Below, in pieces: positions 18,992 through 28,247 of a stretch of DNA of 64,000 nt. A program made the translations under genes and the position numbers. The notes below the pieces were generated by a model. It was not told the DNA's origin. It did not search any database and was given only the letters and a program-made list of their open reading frames with translations. Position 1 is the first letter of the stretch. Each line of letters begins with the position of its first letter. The DNA is from Methylobacterium sp. B4 (GTDB taxonomy: Bacteria > Pseudomonadota > Alphaproteobacteria > Rhizobiales > Beijerinckiaceae), in contig NZ_QJJJ01000001.1 in assembly GCF_003201865.1 (NCBI RefSeq), positions 682,001-746,000 of the forward strand, in the 5' to 3' direction.

Positions 18992-19260
18992 CGTCATGTC
19001 CACCTGCAACTGTTGCGTGACGACGCCCCGAAGAATGGGCGAGCGTTTCGTGTGATCGCTGCCCTGGCGTGGCCAGAGAACCGCGTCGGGTGCTCCGGCG
19101 CCTGCAACGAGGTCCGGCGTGCCGCTGCCCGAGTCCCGCGGTCTGGGATCGCCCCGCCAATGCCGGCGCTCCCTCAAGTCACCAGAGCGACCTCGCCCTC
19201 CAGCCCGTAGGTCGCGCAGCGAGCCGAAGGAGTCGGTCGGCGCCCCGCTCGAAGCGCCGA

Positions 19261-19371
19261 TCAGGTCGATTTCAGCAGCCATCGAAGTGGGAGAGCGATG
19301 AGCGTCAGGCTCACGACGCTCATCGTCCAGAGCAAAACGAACCAGCCGATCCGACGGAACGTGCCGGTCAT
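19261..19371 (-). CDS. DUF2474/CydX-like small subunit of the CIO quinol oxidase
   Basis: 36 residues with one membrane helix: RRIGWFVLLWTMSVVSLTLI. Position directly after cydB and the GWxVLxW pattern match the tiny DUF2474 proteins that accompany cyanide-insensitive oxidases. Such subunits (compare CydX) stabilise the oxidase. GGGGTGAAG precedes the ATG at 19371. A longer 59-residue form starting at 19440 would overlap the cydB stop as TGATG and be translationally coupled; which start is used is unresolved. Confidence 0.7.
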   Translation of the reverse strand: MTGTFRRIGWFVLLWTMSVVSLTLIALPLRWLLKST

Positions 19372-19439
19372 CTTCACCCCGCGGATGCGTGCGGCGTCGT
19401 GCACGAAGCCAGGCTTCACCGTCGGCTGATGAAGGCCCA

Positions 19440-20450
19440 TCAATGATACCCGGATTCCGGTGTGACCTTGCCGCGGAACAGCCAGTAGACGTAGGCCGTG
19501 TAGCCGAGCACCATCGGGATCAGGACCGCCGCGCCGGCGAGGAGAAAGGCTTGGCTGCTCGGATGCGTGGCCGCGGCCCAGATCGAGATGTCTGGAGGCA
19601 CGATCATCGGCCAAAGGCTGATGCCGAGCCCGATGTAGGAGAGCAGGAAGAAGCCGAGCGCGCAGAGGAAGGGCATGACCTCCTCCCGCCGCTCCAGCGA
19701 GCGCCGGAAGCGCAGCGCCAACAGCCCGACGAGCACGGGCACCGGCGCACCGACGACGATGCCGGGGAACGAGAGCCAGCGCTCGCGGAAGGGGGCGCTG
19801 AGGACCAGCATCGTGAGCGAGATGATGGCGATCAGGAGCAAGGTCGCGAAGCCCAGAGGGCGAGCAAGGCGGTAAGCGCGGATCTGCAACGCTCCCCCCG
19901 TCTTCCAGATGAGCCAGCAGGCCCCCAGGAGCGCGTAGCCGAGCACCAACGCCACGCCGGTCAGCAGAGAGAAGGGCGTGAGCCAGTCCCACCAGCCGCC
20001 GGCATAGGCCCGCCCTTCGACGCGGATTCCCTGGACGAGGGCGCCGAGCGCGATGCCCTGGCAGAAGGCTGCCGCGTAGCTGCCCCAAGAGAAAGCCCGG
20101 TCCCACCAGAGCTGACCCCGCGCCGTGACCATGCGGAAGCGCATCTCGAAGGCGACACCGCGGAAGACGAGGGCGAGCAGCATCAGGATCAGCGGCATGT
20201 AGAGCGCCGGCAGGATCGTCACGTAGGCCAGCGGGAAGACCGCGAAGAGCCCGCCGCCGCCGAGGATCAGCCAAGTCTCGTTGCCGTCCCACACGGGGGC
20301 GACGGAGTTCACCATCACGTCCCGATCGGCCTTGGCGGACATGGCCGGGAACAGGATGCCGATGCCGAGATCGAACCCGTCCATCGCAACGTAGAGGAAC
20401 ACGGCGGTGGCGATCAGGACGGCCCATATCAGCGTGAGGTCGAGAGACAT
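19440..20450 (-). CDS. cydB: Cytochrome bd-type (CIO) quinol oxidase subunit II
   Basis: 336 residues, with the subunit II opening LIWAVLIATAVFLYVAMDGFDLGIG and VAPVWDGNETWLILGGGGLF, which are invariant in CydB. About eight membrane helices follow. With CydA it reduces O2 to water using quinol, with high oxygen affinity or cyanide resistance and no proton pumping. AAGGAAGGGG precedes the ATG at 20450, chosen over an ATG 18 bp upstream that would overlap cydA. It lies 14 bp after the cydA stop, so they form one operon. Confidence 0.95.
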   Translation of the reverse strand: MSLDLTLIWAVLIATAVFLYVAMDGFDLGIGILFPAMSAKADRDVMVNSVAPVWDGNETWLILGGGGLFAVFPLAYVTILPALYMPLILMLLALVFRGVAFEMRFRMVTARGQLWWDRAFSWGSYAAAFCQGIALGALVQGIRVEGRAYAGGWWDWLTPFSLLTGVALVLGYALLGACWLIWKTGGALQIRAYRLARPLGFATLLLIAIISLTMLVLSAPFRERWLSFPGIVVGAPVPVLVGLLALRFRRSLERREEVMPFLCALGFFLLSYIGLGISLWPMIVPPDISIWAAATHPSSQAFLLAGAAVLIPMVLGYTAYVYWLFRGKVTPESGYH

Positions 20451-20464
20451 CCAAACCCCTTCCT

Positions 20465-21889
20465 TCACTCAGCGGGCTGGGCATTCGGGCCGGCGGCAAG
20501 CGCCGGTGCCGGGGTGATGCCGGCGGTGCGCACCGGCTGGCCGGAGGGCAGACCCACCTCGTGGGGTCGCGGTGGCTGATTGAAGAGGTGCAGAAGGAAC
20601 CAGATGCCGGCCCCGAACACGACGAAGTAGACCACGGCGAAGGCGGCGAGCGAGGCCGCGACGGCGGGAGCGGCAATGGGTGAGACGCTGTCGGCGGTGC
20701 GCAGCAGCCCGTACACCGTGAAGGGCTGCCGGCCGGATTCCGTCACCACCCAGCCGGCCGTGACGGCGACGAGGCCGGACGGGCCCATCACAACCGCGCA
20801 GCGCTGCAGCCCTCGCGACGTGTAGAGCCGTCCCTTCCAGCGCAGATAGAGCGAGGTCACGCCCAAAGCGATCATCAGGAAGCCGAGCCCGACCATGACC
20901 CGGAAGGCCCAGAACACCAGGGGCAGGTTCGTCGGCCAAGTGTCGCGCGGCAGCGCCTTCAGTCCGCGCACCTCGGCGTTCAGATCGTGGGCGAGATACA
21001 GGCTCGCGAGCCCCGGTATGCCGATCGCCCAACGCGTCGTCTCGGCCTGCGCGTCCGGCCAGCCGAACAGGATCGAGGGCGCGCGCCGCTCGCTGTCGAA
21101 ATGGCCCTCCATCGCCGCGACCTTGGCCGGCTGGTAGTGGTAGGTGTTGGTGCCGTGCAGGTCGCCGAGGACGAGCTGTACGGGAGCGCCGATCGCTGCC
21201 ATCCACATCGCCATCGAGAACATCAGGCGCGCGCGCGGGTTCGACCGGTCGCGCAGGAGATGCCAAGCCCCCACCGCGCCGACGATCATCGCCGTGGTCA
21301 GGTAGGCGGCGGTGACGGTGTGGGCGAAACGGAAGGGGAAGGACGGGTTGAAGACCACGGCCCACCAATCCTGGGGCGCGAAGTGGCCGTTGGCGTCGAG
21401 CACGTAGCCCGCCGGCGTCTGCATCCAGGAATTGGCCGACAGGATCCAGAAGGCCGAGGTCAACGTGCCCAGCGCGACGAGGCAGGTGGCCAGGAAGTGG
21501 AGGCGCGAACCCACGCGCTCCAGGCCGAACAGCATGACCCCGAGAAAGCCTGCCTCGAGGAAAAAGGCCGTCAACACCTCGTAGCCCAGAAGAGGGCCGA
21601 GAACCGGCGCCGTCTTGTCGGAGAAGACCGACCAATTGGTACCGAACTGGTAGCTCATGACGAGCCCCGAGACGACGCCCATGGCGAACGCAATAGCGAA
21701 GATCTTGAGCCAGTACCGGTAAGAATCGAGATAGACGGCGCGCCCGGTGGCGAGCCAAAATGCTTCGAGCACCGCAAGAAAGCTGGCCAGCCCGATGGTG
21801 AAGGCCGGGAACAGGAAATGCCAAACGACCGTAAAGGCGAATTGGCTTCGAGCGAGATCGAGGGCGCTCGGGAGGTAGTCGGCCAACAT
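20465..21889 (-). CDS. cydA: Cytochrome bd-type (CIO) quinol oxidase subunit I
   Basis: 474 residues. SQFAFTVVWHFLFPAFTIGL near the N-terminus contains the haem b595 ligand (His24). GLVMSYQFGTNW and FRFAHTVTAAYLTTAM carry further conserved residues, the latter the haem b558 histidine. The quinol-binding loop is short (GTNTYHYQPAKVAAMEGHF), typical of the cyanide-insensitive CioA branch rather than E. coli CydA. The start MLADYLPSALDLARSQ at 21889 follows TGTCAGGA; longer frames upstream look non-coding. No cydDC assembly genes are nearby. Confidence 0.93.
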   Translation of the reverse strand: MLADYLPSALDLARSQFAFTVVWHFLFPAFTIGLASFLAVLEAFWLATGRAVYLDSYRYWLKIFAIAFAMGVVSGLVMSYQFGTNWSVFSDKTAPVLGPLLGYEVLTAFFLEAGFLGVMLFGLERVGSRLHFLATCLVALGTLTSAFWILSANSWMQTPAGYVLDANGHFAPQDWWAVVFNPSFPFRFAHTVTAAYLTTAMIVGAVGAWHLLRDRSNPRARLMFSMAMWMAAIGAPVQLVLGDLHGTNTYHYQPAKVAAMEGHFDSERRAPSILFGWPDAQAETTRWAIGIPGLASLYLAHDLNAEVRGLKALPRDTWPTNLPLVFWAFRVMVGLGFLMIALGVTSLYLRWKGRLYTSRGLQRCAVVMGPSGLVAVTAGWVVTESGRQPFTVYGLLRTADSVSPIAAPAVAASLAAFAVVYFVVFGAGIWFLLHLFNQPPRPHEVGLPSGQPVRTAGITPAPALAAGPNAQPAE

Positions 21890-22987
21890 TCCTGACACTC
21901 GATTCACGAGAGTGACGAAGTACGGCTCACGTTCGAACCCGAACGAGCGGCTCATGGCGGGCCAAGGTGCGCACACGCATCTTCCACGGTCCCACACCTA
22001 TCGAAGTCGCTACGGTGACGAGCGTCGGCGGAAGACCTCAGCGACGACGAGGCCCGGATCGGCCGCCTCACTTGCAATCACCGAAACTTGGAAATGTCGT
22101 CCCGTAGAATAGATGGCCCTACACAACATTCCGTCAGCTCAGATGAAGGCGGGAATTTTTCCTGCCCTCCGCTGAATTATCGATTCGAAATTTCTAAATA
22201 CGCGTGCGCAACACCTTCACGCAAAAAGAGGCTTCGTTGGCATCAATGCCCAACTCGTCCGCCTTCTCGGCTGGCGTCGCCCGTCATGAGCACCTCAGAA
22301 CGAAAGCCCATCACGCCAGACAGCACATTGATATAGATCAGATGGGAGCAACGAGATGTGAGCTGTTATCGGTTCATCGCATGCTCGACGGCGTACCACC
22401 GCTGGTGAGCCCACAAGGGGTCGCTCCCCGTTCGGTCTCGATGTTCGATCCCGGCATGTCGTGGCGCGGATCGAGCGTGCAGTGTTCGCACTCTCTTGTC
22501 TAAGTCCCAAGGACATCCCCGTTTGAGGTTAATCCCCAAAACCTTCAGATGACGCATATGGTTGTAGGTTTTTGCAAACAGCTTGAGCTTGTTTTGGGTA
22601 TCACCTGCGAGCAGAGAGATAGGATCTGTCGCCGCCCTTCAGCGAACAGCTCGTCACGGCAGGACCAGCCTTCCACGAGGAGGCAAGCAACTTCCGGATG
22701 CCTGCCGTTTCTCTTCGATGAGAGTAGATGTGCACTTCAGCGTGCAGATCAGGTTTTCTAAGGCCCAGGAAGACAGGCCCACGCCCTTGGCCCGTCAATC
22801 TCCGCTACGACTTTGCGGCTTCGCGCGAATTCGCTCGGTCCCGGAGACGCCACGGAGAAACGCTAGGCGCGACGCAACGCAGCCTCGTACGGTGCTGCTG
22901 ATGGATGGAGACGGAGCAACGAGCGACTTCATCTTGGCCGATCCAGCACAGTAAGCTGGCCCCAGCGATACGCGCGGAGATCGTGCC
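21890..22987. other. Gene-poor region upstream of the CIO operon
   Basis: About 1.1 kb with mixed, relatively AT-rich composition. It should contain the cydA promoter at its left end. I found no complete gene with family features, only a short coding-like remnant at 22194-22283. Composition and lack of genes suggest degraded, possibly acquired DNA. Confidence 0.5.
22194..22283 (-). pseudogene. Short C-terminal coding remnant
   Basis: A 29-codon open segment without a start codon, reading ATPAEKADELGIDANEAS then FCVKVLRTRI and a stop, has good codon use and a natural protein-like composition. It is bounded upstream by TGA and has no intact N-terminal part in any frame. It could be the tail of a decayed gene; no family is recognised. 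Confidence 0.3.
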
Positions 22988-23206
22988 ATGGCCCCTCCCG
23001 TTCTCGGCCTCTACCAGGCTGCCGGCTTCATGCTCGGCTGCATGGCGATCCACAGTCTGCGCGCTCACGCAGAGCGGTTGACTCCGGTGCTGATTGGCGT
23101 GGCGATACTCCTGGCCAGCATCCTGGTCGTCGACTGGCTCTCGACCATTCCCAACACCTTCGACCCTGATGGCCCTGAGGTGCGAGCAATTACTGGGTTC
23201 GAGTGA
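22988..23206 (+). CDS. Small two-helix membrane protein
   Basis: 72 residues with two hydrophobic segments, VLGLYQAAGFMLGCMAIHSL and LTPVLIGVAILLASILVVDW, joined by a short charged loop (RAHAER), and a polar tail. GGAG lies 9 bp before the ATG. It has no recognisable family and stands alone in a gene-poor region, so it may be a survivor of a decayed element. Confidence 0.5.
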   Translation: MAPPVLGLYQAAGFMLGCMAIHSLRAHAERLTPVLIGVAILLASILVVDWLSTIPNTFDPDGPEVRAITGFE

Positions 23207-23421
23207 GGCGCCCGCCCTAACGCACGCTGCGTCGACGAATTCGCGAAGTGCCTCCTCCGGTGCCGCCATGGCCCGCCCCGCCCCCGGGACGAGCCAGAGT
23301 CGGCTGCCGATACCTGCCGATTTCGCAAAATTGCTTTCGACTTCACAGCCGCCGTAAAAGACTTGTTTTTAATGCTGTTCTGCGATCCTGAGCCTGAAAT
23401 TCTGATGCCACGGGCACAATC

Positions 23422-23688
23422 ATGATCACCGAATCAGAGCCATCCGAGGAAGCTCATAGGTTAGACAGCGGTGAAGCGGCATATATTCTGAAAGACGAGC
23501 ACACGACGATTGGCTGTCTCATCAGCGCCGTGATCGGCGAGAGAATGACGTTGACGACACCGGACGCGGAACGTGTCCCCTCGGTCTTCGTACTTTATGC
23601 CCCCCACCTGAAACAGACGGTCGTTTGTTGGACCGTTTGGCGAAGCGCCGAGACGATCACGGCAGCGTTCCATTCTCCGGTCGGCTGA
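23422..23688 (+). CDS. Small PilZ-like domain protein
   Basis: 88 residues. The beta-strand pattern AAYILKDEHTTIGCLISAVI, then MTLTTPDAERVPSVFVLYAP and VVCWTVWRSAETITAAF, follows the layout of the many short PilZ-like proteins of this bacterial group. The c-di-GMP-binding RxxxR at the N-terminus and D/NxSxxG motif are not evident, so nucleotide binding is doubtful. It lies isolated in a gene-poor stretch; function unknown. Confidence 0.5.
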   Translation: MITESEPSEEAHRLDSGEAAYILKDEHTTIGCLISAVIGERMTLTTPDAERVPSVFVLYAPHLKQTVVCWTVWRSAETITAAFHSPVG

Positions 23689-24332
23689 CACATCGATAAT
23701 CAATCCCCGCGCCTGAAGAAGGTGGAGCAAAGCTCCGACGGCGTTCGAGTCTCGCCGCAGAGATGGATCGCGACTACCGAGGGAAGTAAGGCGGGCTCTA
23801 CGCAGTCTCCATCTCGTGGTTAACGCGACTGTTACCGCAAATTTCAGAGGATCGATTGATCCGTGTCACCACCAAATACAAAGCGCCAAGACGATCGCCC
23901 AAACTGTTGCGCTCTCTCATCGGCATCGAGCTCGCGACACCACGAGACACATCAGACCCCGTCACTTGCAAGAAACTGGCGAGAGCGAGGATGGCGGAGC
24001 GTATCGCGATGGCGTCAATATGGGCGGCCGTCGGTGAAGCTTCCCGCTCTGAGAGCCCGTTGAGATCCCCCGCCGCCCGTCCCCATCTGGCTCGTGTGCA
24101 AGCGCGTACTCCGGTTGGAGGGGCGGCGTGGAGCGCAGATGTGGACGGACCGACATCGGACGCGTCACGAGACGCGCCTGCCGGCTTGCGCTTGGACGTC
24201 CTCGACGGCGCCTTCACCGCCGAGCGCTGCCGGGACTGCCGCCACCTCCACGGCATGCGCCATCGCGTCGTCGGGAACGCCTGACCAGCATGACTTTGTC
24301 GTGCTGGAACGGCGCTTGCTCGCGCAACGTAC
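23689..24332. other. Non-coding or decayed spacer
   Basis: About 640 bp. Several overlapping frames are open on both strands, but none has a convincing start, codon use and composition together. Coding-like pieces on the reverse strand (e.g. EAACAIAQQAASVAEPALG near 24345-24405) shift frame repeatedly, as expected for a degraded gene. Confidence 0.4.
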
Positions 24333-24635
24333 CTAAGGCTGGCTCTGCCACTGAAGCGGCTTGCTGCGCGATCGCGCAAGCGGCCTCGACCTGGCAACTG
24401 AACGCCTCGCATACGGCGCCCGCCTCGCGGCCGCCAACGCCCTCAACAATCCAGCCGGATTTGGAAACCTCAGACAGGCTTTTAGTAGCTTCAGCCGGAT
24501 TCTCATTTTTTTAGGCTTGGGCCGGAACCGCTTTCCCTCGTAGTGGGGCCTGAGCTCCTCGGGGATACAATCAAAATAGCTGTAGGGTGCGCCAAGCTCC
24601 GGACGCTTGACATATCGGACAGTCACGCGAAGCAA
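24333..24635 (-). pseudogene. Possible truncated tyrosine integrase N-terminus
   Basis: Starts 96 bp past the 3' end of tRNA-Thr and reads away from it, exactly where integrases of tRNA-targeting islands sit. The first ~36 residues (MLRVTVRYVKRPELGAPYSY, then FDCIPEELRPHYEGK) resemble the N-terminal arm-binding part of alphaproteobacterial phage-type integrases. After that the frame becomes basic and low-complexity (RPKPKKMRIRLKLLK), and no catalytic R-H-R-Y residues follow. I read it as a broken integrase; the similarity is short, so this is tentative. Confidence 0.35.
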
Positions 24636-24730
24636 GCCACTGTCGAACAGATCCCAGAACGCGGTGTCAGCGAGAGCACCACTTGTTCCTACTGAAGCGG
24701 TTGCTTAAGCTGCGGCGATCGCAGGATAAC

Positions 24731-24806
24731 TGGTGCCGCAAGAGGGATTCGAACCCCCGACCCCCTCATTACGAATGAGGTGCTCTACCAGCTGAGCTAT
24801 TGCGGC
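24731..24806 (-). tRNA. tRNA-Thr (anticodon CGU)
   Basis: A 76-nt cloverleaf on the reverse strand: acceptor GCCGCAA/TTGCGGC, D-arm TAGCTCAGCTGGTAGAGCA, anticodon stem CCTCA/TGAGG with loop TTCGTAA, T-arm GGGGGTTCGAATCCC, and encoded CCA. It borders the decayed region 22-24.7 kb at its 3' end. Confidence 0.97.
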
Positions 24807-24948
24807 GTCGCATCCGGCCGGACGTGGCGCGGCCTGACGGAACGAGCCGGGTCTTAGACGGACGCCCTCGCCTTGGCAAGCCTTGGACGGCCCATCAGAC
24901 CACCCACCGCGTTGCGGTGCCGCCGGGCTTGTGCGTAAGACCTCGCCG

Positions 24949-25620
24949 ATGAACGATCTGCCTCACCTCGATGTCCCCGAGCCGCGGGAGCCCGGCTTGC
25001 GGACCCGGCCGCCCCTCGTGCTCGCATCGGCCTCGCCGCGCCGTCTTGCGCTGCTGCAGCAGGTCGGAATCGAGCCCGACGCGCTGTTGCCGGCCGATAT
25101 CGACGAGACACCGCGCAAGTCCGAATCACCCCGCGATCTCGCGCGCCGATTGGCCCGCGAGAAGCTGGAGGCGGCCCAGGTCGCGGCGCGGCGCCGGGAC
25201 GAACTGCGCGAGGCGTATCTCGTCTCCGCTGATACGGTCGTGGCGGTCGGGCGCCGCGTGCTGCCCAAGGCTGAACTGCTCGACGAGGCGGCCGACTGCC
25301 TGCGACTGCTCTCAGGGCGGGCGCACCGGGTCTACACGGCGGTCTGCATCCTCTCCCCGAAGGACCGTCGCCGGGAACGCATGGTCGAGACCCGCATCCG
25401 CTTCAAGCGCCTCTCCAACCGCGAGATCGAAGGCTACCTGTCCTCCGGCGAGTGGCGGGGCAAGGCCGGCGGCTACGCGATCCAGGGGTTGGCGGCGGCC
25501 TTCGCGGTGAAGCTCGTCGGCTCCCATAGCGCGGTGGTCGGGCTACCGCTCTACGAGACCATGAGCCTTCTCGAAGGCGAAGGCTTTCCCGTGCGCGGAG
25601 CCTGGGGAGCCGCCTCGTGA
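24949..25620 (+). CDS. maf: Maf-family nucleotide pyrophosphatase
   Basis: 223 residues. The family motifs are clear: [18 protein letters not shown] (substrate loop), [13 protein letters not shown] with the catalytic Asp region, and [15 protein letters not shown]. Maf proteins hydrolyse modified or canonical nucleoside triphosphates (dTTP, UTP, m5UTP) to monophosphates, acting as house-cleaning enzymes linked to septation arrest. An N-terminal extension of ~20 residues precedes the usual start; the ATG at 24949 is the only good candidate. It overlaps yacG by four bases (GTGA). Confidence 0.93.
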   Translation: MNDLPHLDVPEPREPGLRTRPPLVLASASPRRLALLQQVGIEPDALLPADIDETPRKSESPRDLARRLAREKLEAAQVAARRRDELREAYLVSADTVVAVGRRVLPKAELLDEAADCLRLLSGRAHRVYTAVCILSPKDRRRERMVETRIRFKRLSNREIEGYLSSGEWRGKAGGYAIQGLAAAFAVKLVGSHSAVVGLPLYETMSLLEGEGFPVRGAWGAAS

Positions 25621-25817
25621 GTGCGGCGTCCAAGCGGCCGCCACCCTGCCCGATCTGCGGCAAGCCGGCCGAGCCCGCGACGAAGCCATTCTGCTCGCCC
25701 CGCTGCGCCGACATCGACCTCGGTCGCTGGCTCGGCGAGCGCTACGTCATTCCCGGACCGGAGGACGAGGAGATCCCCTTTCCTTCCGGCCGGGAGGAGG
25801 ACGAGCGCTTCCCTTGA
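25617..25817 (+). CDS. yacG: DNA gyrase inhibitor YacG
   Basis: 66 residues with the YacG zinc finger: CPICGKPA then [20 protein letters not shown], giving CxxC...CxxxC ligands and the conserved DLGxW helix. YacG binds GyrB and blocks DNA binding. The C-terminal tail is acidic ([17 protein letters not shown]). The GTG start overlaps the maf stop, indicating translational coupling, an arrangement common in alphaproteobacteria. Confidence 0.92.
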   Translation: MSAASKRPPPCPICGKPAEPATKPFCSPRCADIDLGRWLGERYVIPGPEDEEIPFPSGREEDERFP

Positions 25818-25932
25818 GGGTCGAAACGGTGCCCGGCAAAAAAGCGTCGCCCCGCCCCAACAGGAGGCTGGACAGGCTCCGGGGCCTTCACTATACCCCC
25901 GCCTGCCGCTGACGCAGAGCGAAGCGGCCGAT

Positions 25933-26008
25933 GCCCAGGTAGCTCAGTTGGTAGAGCATGCGACTGAAAATCGCAGTGTCGGCGGTTCGACTCCGTCCCT
26001 GGGCACCA
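25933..26008 (+). tRNA. tRNA-Phe (anticodon GAA)
   Basis: A complete 76-nt tRNA: acceptor GCCCAGG/CCTGGGC, anticodon loop CTGAAAA with GAA, T-arm GGCGGTTCGACTCCGTC, encoded CCA. Its 3' end is duplicated at 33982-34000, so it is the attachment site of the adjoining island; the left copy remains a whole functional tRNA. Confidence 0.97.
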
Positions 26009-26011
26009 TCG
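25993..26011 (+). repeat. Left attachment site (attL) of the island
   Basis: CCGTCCCTGGGCACCATCG covers the 3' part of tRNA-Phe and three bases beyond. An exact copy at 33982-34000 marks the other end of the island. Confidence 0.9.
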
Positions 26012-26295
26012 TTTACGTAAATCCCTGAAACTCCTCTTGATCTCGGCCAGAGTCCCCACGGGTTTCTCTTTGCTGGGGTTTCGTGTGGGGATTTTCAAGG
26101 AAGACGATGGGCTCCTTTGGAGCCGCAATGTCAGCTTTTTCCACTCGTTCTCCACGGCCACGGTTCACCTTCCGTGCGCCACTCACGCATCCTCAAAAGA
26201 ATATTGCGGTTCGCGAACGCGGTTCGGTAGGGTCCGCCCGTAGCTTGTTGCCCGGCACATTTCAGCGGGCGCGATTTGACGGACCCGATTTCATT

Positions 26296-26544
26296 ATGAC
26301 CCGCGTTTACGAGACACGTGGCCGCTGCCTTGAGGCAGCCGCGAAGCACATCAACATCGGCCCCACGAAGTTCGAGGCGCTTGTCGCTGACGGACGCATG
26401 CCGCAACCGCGCTTGATCGACAAGCGCGTGGTCTGGGACGTGTACGAGCTTGACGCCGCTTTCGAACGCCTGCCGCGACGTGGCGAGCGGCCGTCGTCGC
26501 CGCCGAGCGTGTTCGACGATCCGTGGAACAACGTTGCGGTCTGA
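26296..26544 (+). CDS. Excisionase-like helix-turn-helix protein
   Basis: 82 residues. The central pattern CLEAAAKHINIGPTKFEALV followed by DGRMPQPRLIDKRVVWDVYE and LDAAFERLP is that of MerR/AlpA-like winged HTH proteins adjoining integrases. These bind attachment sites to direct excision, or regulate the integrase. The stop overlaps the integrase start (TGATG), so the two are translationally coupled. It lies directly inside attL. The Shine-Dalgarno is weak, and a longer N-terminus is possible but less natural. Confidence 0.72.
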   Translation: MTRVYETRGRCLEAAAKHINIGPTKFEALVADGRMPQPRLIDKRVVWDVYELDAAFERLPRRGERPSSPPSVFDDPWNNVAV

Positions 26545-27854
26545 TGGGACGCCCGGCTCTCGATCCGGCCATCAAGGCCGCCCGCTATGAAGCGGCTCGC
26601 ATTGAAGCTCGACGCCTGAACAACGGCAAGCTGCTGCCTCGGCGCGTGTATGCGACCCCCATGCCTACAGGGAAGGTCTACATTCGCTACGAGCCCGCAA
26701 CCGGACCGAAGGTGATGCTGCGGTCGCCGATCGGATCGGCGGAGTTCTACGACGAGCTATCCGCCCTCATGCGCGGCACCGCTCGTCCGCCCGTTCGTCG
26801 CGCTGCTTCGCCCCCTCGCTCGGCTGTATCGCAGCCGGGTACGTGGCAGGCTTTGTGCGAGGAGTTCTTCGAGAGCAGTGCCTTCAGGAAGTACGCCGCG
26901 CGTTGCCGCCGTGTCCGGCGTAGGGTTCTGGAGCGGACGTGGAGTGAGCCAATCCACGGGCAGGAGCCAAACGGTCTTCGCTTCGGCGCAATGCCGGTCG
27001 AGCGTTTCCGCTTCAAGGCGATCTCGATCCTCAAGGAACGCTTCGCCCGGATCGCGACGGTGCCCGACGAGATGTACCCCGCCGACCGAAGAAAGGATCG
27101 CTGCATCCCGACCGCGCCGGAGGCGGGCAACTCGGTCGTCCGCTACATCCGTGCCGTCTTCGAATGGGCGAAGGAGCAGCACCCCGATGCCGTCGATGGG
27201 CGGAATTGGGCACGCGAAGTTCGGCTCTACCCCTCCTCGCGTAGCGGCTTCAAGGTGTGGAAGGCAGAGCAGTGCGCAGCCTACGAAGCGCGTCATCCTC
27301 GCGGTACGCTGGCGCGTCTGGTGTACGATCTCGCCAAGTTCAGCGGGCAGCGCGTATCGGATGTCGCCCGGCTCGGACCGCACATGCTGGATCACGATTA
27401 TAAGGGTCGGTAGCGGCTCAGCTTCATCCAGTCCAAGAACCGCAACACCGACCCGGTACGGGCGTTCGTGTCAGTTACGCCCGCTCTTAGAGCAGCCATG
27501 GAGGCGGCAGGAGCGAGCGGGGTGCTGGGCGAGAAGACGTTCATCTCCACCCCACGCGGAACCCCGTACAGTGGGCAGTCGCTCGGCAACTACTTCCGCA
27601 AGCGTTGCGAGGAGGCCGGGCTGGCCGGGTTCTCCATGCACGGCTTGCGCAAGACGGGCGTGGTCACCTTCCTCGAAGCAGGTTGCTCCTGGCAGGAGAT
27701 CATGGCGATCACCGGCCATCGTAGCATCAAGGAGATCGAGCGTTACGGCCGCGAATTCCTCCGAGGAAGCGCGGCGGCCAGCGCGTTTGATCGGCTCCTG
27801 GCGCGCACCAGTGACGGGAACGACACGGACGGGCAAGTTCGGCAGGCCGCGTGA
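26544..27854 (+). pseudogene. Tyrosine site-specific integrase with in-frame stop
   Basis: A 436-codon frame interrupted by TAG at 27411-27413 (codon 290); both sides are in the same frame and together form one integrase. Before the stop lies catalytic Arg270 in SGQRVSDVARL; after it come His366 and Arg369 (MHGLRKTG), His392 (ITGHRS) and the nucleophile Tyr401 (IERYGRE). The product ending at codon 289 lacks most of the active site. A single change from TGG (Trp) would explain the lesion. Its place next to tRNA-Phe and the excisionase makes it the enzyme that inserted the island. Amber suppression or a sequencing error are alternatives. Confidence 0.85.
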
Positions 27855-27877
27855 AGTTCGAGCGGCGGTCAGCCTCG

Positions 27878-28177
27878 TCAGGCCCACCGCCGCCCGAGCA
27901 GATCGGCCACGTAGAGATCGCGCTCGATTGATGCATCGATCTCGTAGACCTGTGCGGCGACATCGGCAGGCAGCAGTTTGGCTGCTTCGGCGAGCCGCGC
28001 TCGGATGCGGCCCACCGTTTCAGATGAGACGCGTGCTGTAGCACCGTCGCGCCGGGTGTAGTCGCGAAGCAGGTCTTCGCCGCGCCCGCACCAGCGGGTA
28101 GAGAACGATTGCGCGCTGTCGGTGAGCCCGAGAGCGCGGATACGCTCGAAAGTTGCAATAAGTTGATGTCCGTACAT
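27878..28177 (-). CDS. Hypothetical island protein
   Basis: 99 residues starting MYGHQLIATFERIRALGL, with good SD (GAGGAG) before the ATG. The first half resembles small regulator-like proteins with a helix-turn-helix feel (DSAQSFSTRWCGRGEDLLRD); the second half is helical (ETVGRIRARLAEAAKLLP). It faces the integrase and is divergent from the genes that follow, the usual position for an element repressor, but there is no decisive motif. Confidence 0.6.
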   Translation of the reverse strand: MYGHQLIATFERIRALGLTDSAQSFSTRWCGRGEDLLRDYTRRDGATARVSSETVGRIRARLAEAAKLLPADVAAQVYEIDASIERDLYVADLLGRRWA

Positions 28178-28247
28178 GGGTGAAGCTCCTCTGTGCCGCC
28201 GGGAATAATGCCGGGATAAATACATCCGTGATACAGTACACGGAGTG

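Noticed and set aside
27468..27854. A stand-alone 128-aa phage integrase gene
   Set aside because: It is the in-frame C-terminal part of the integrase interrupted by TAG at 27411, not a separate gene.
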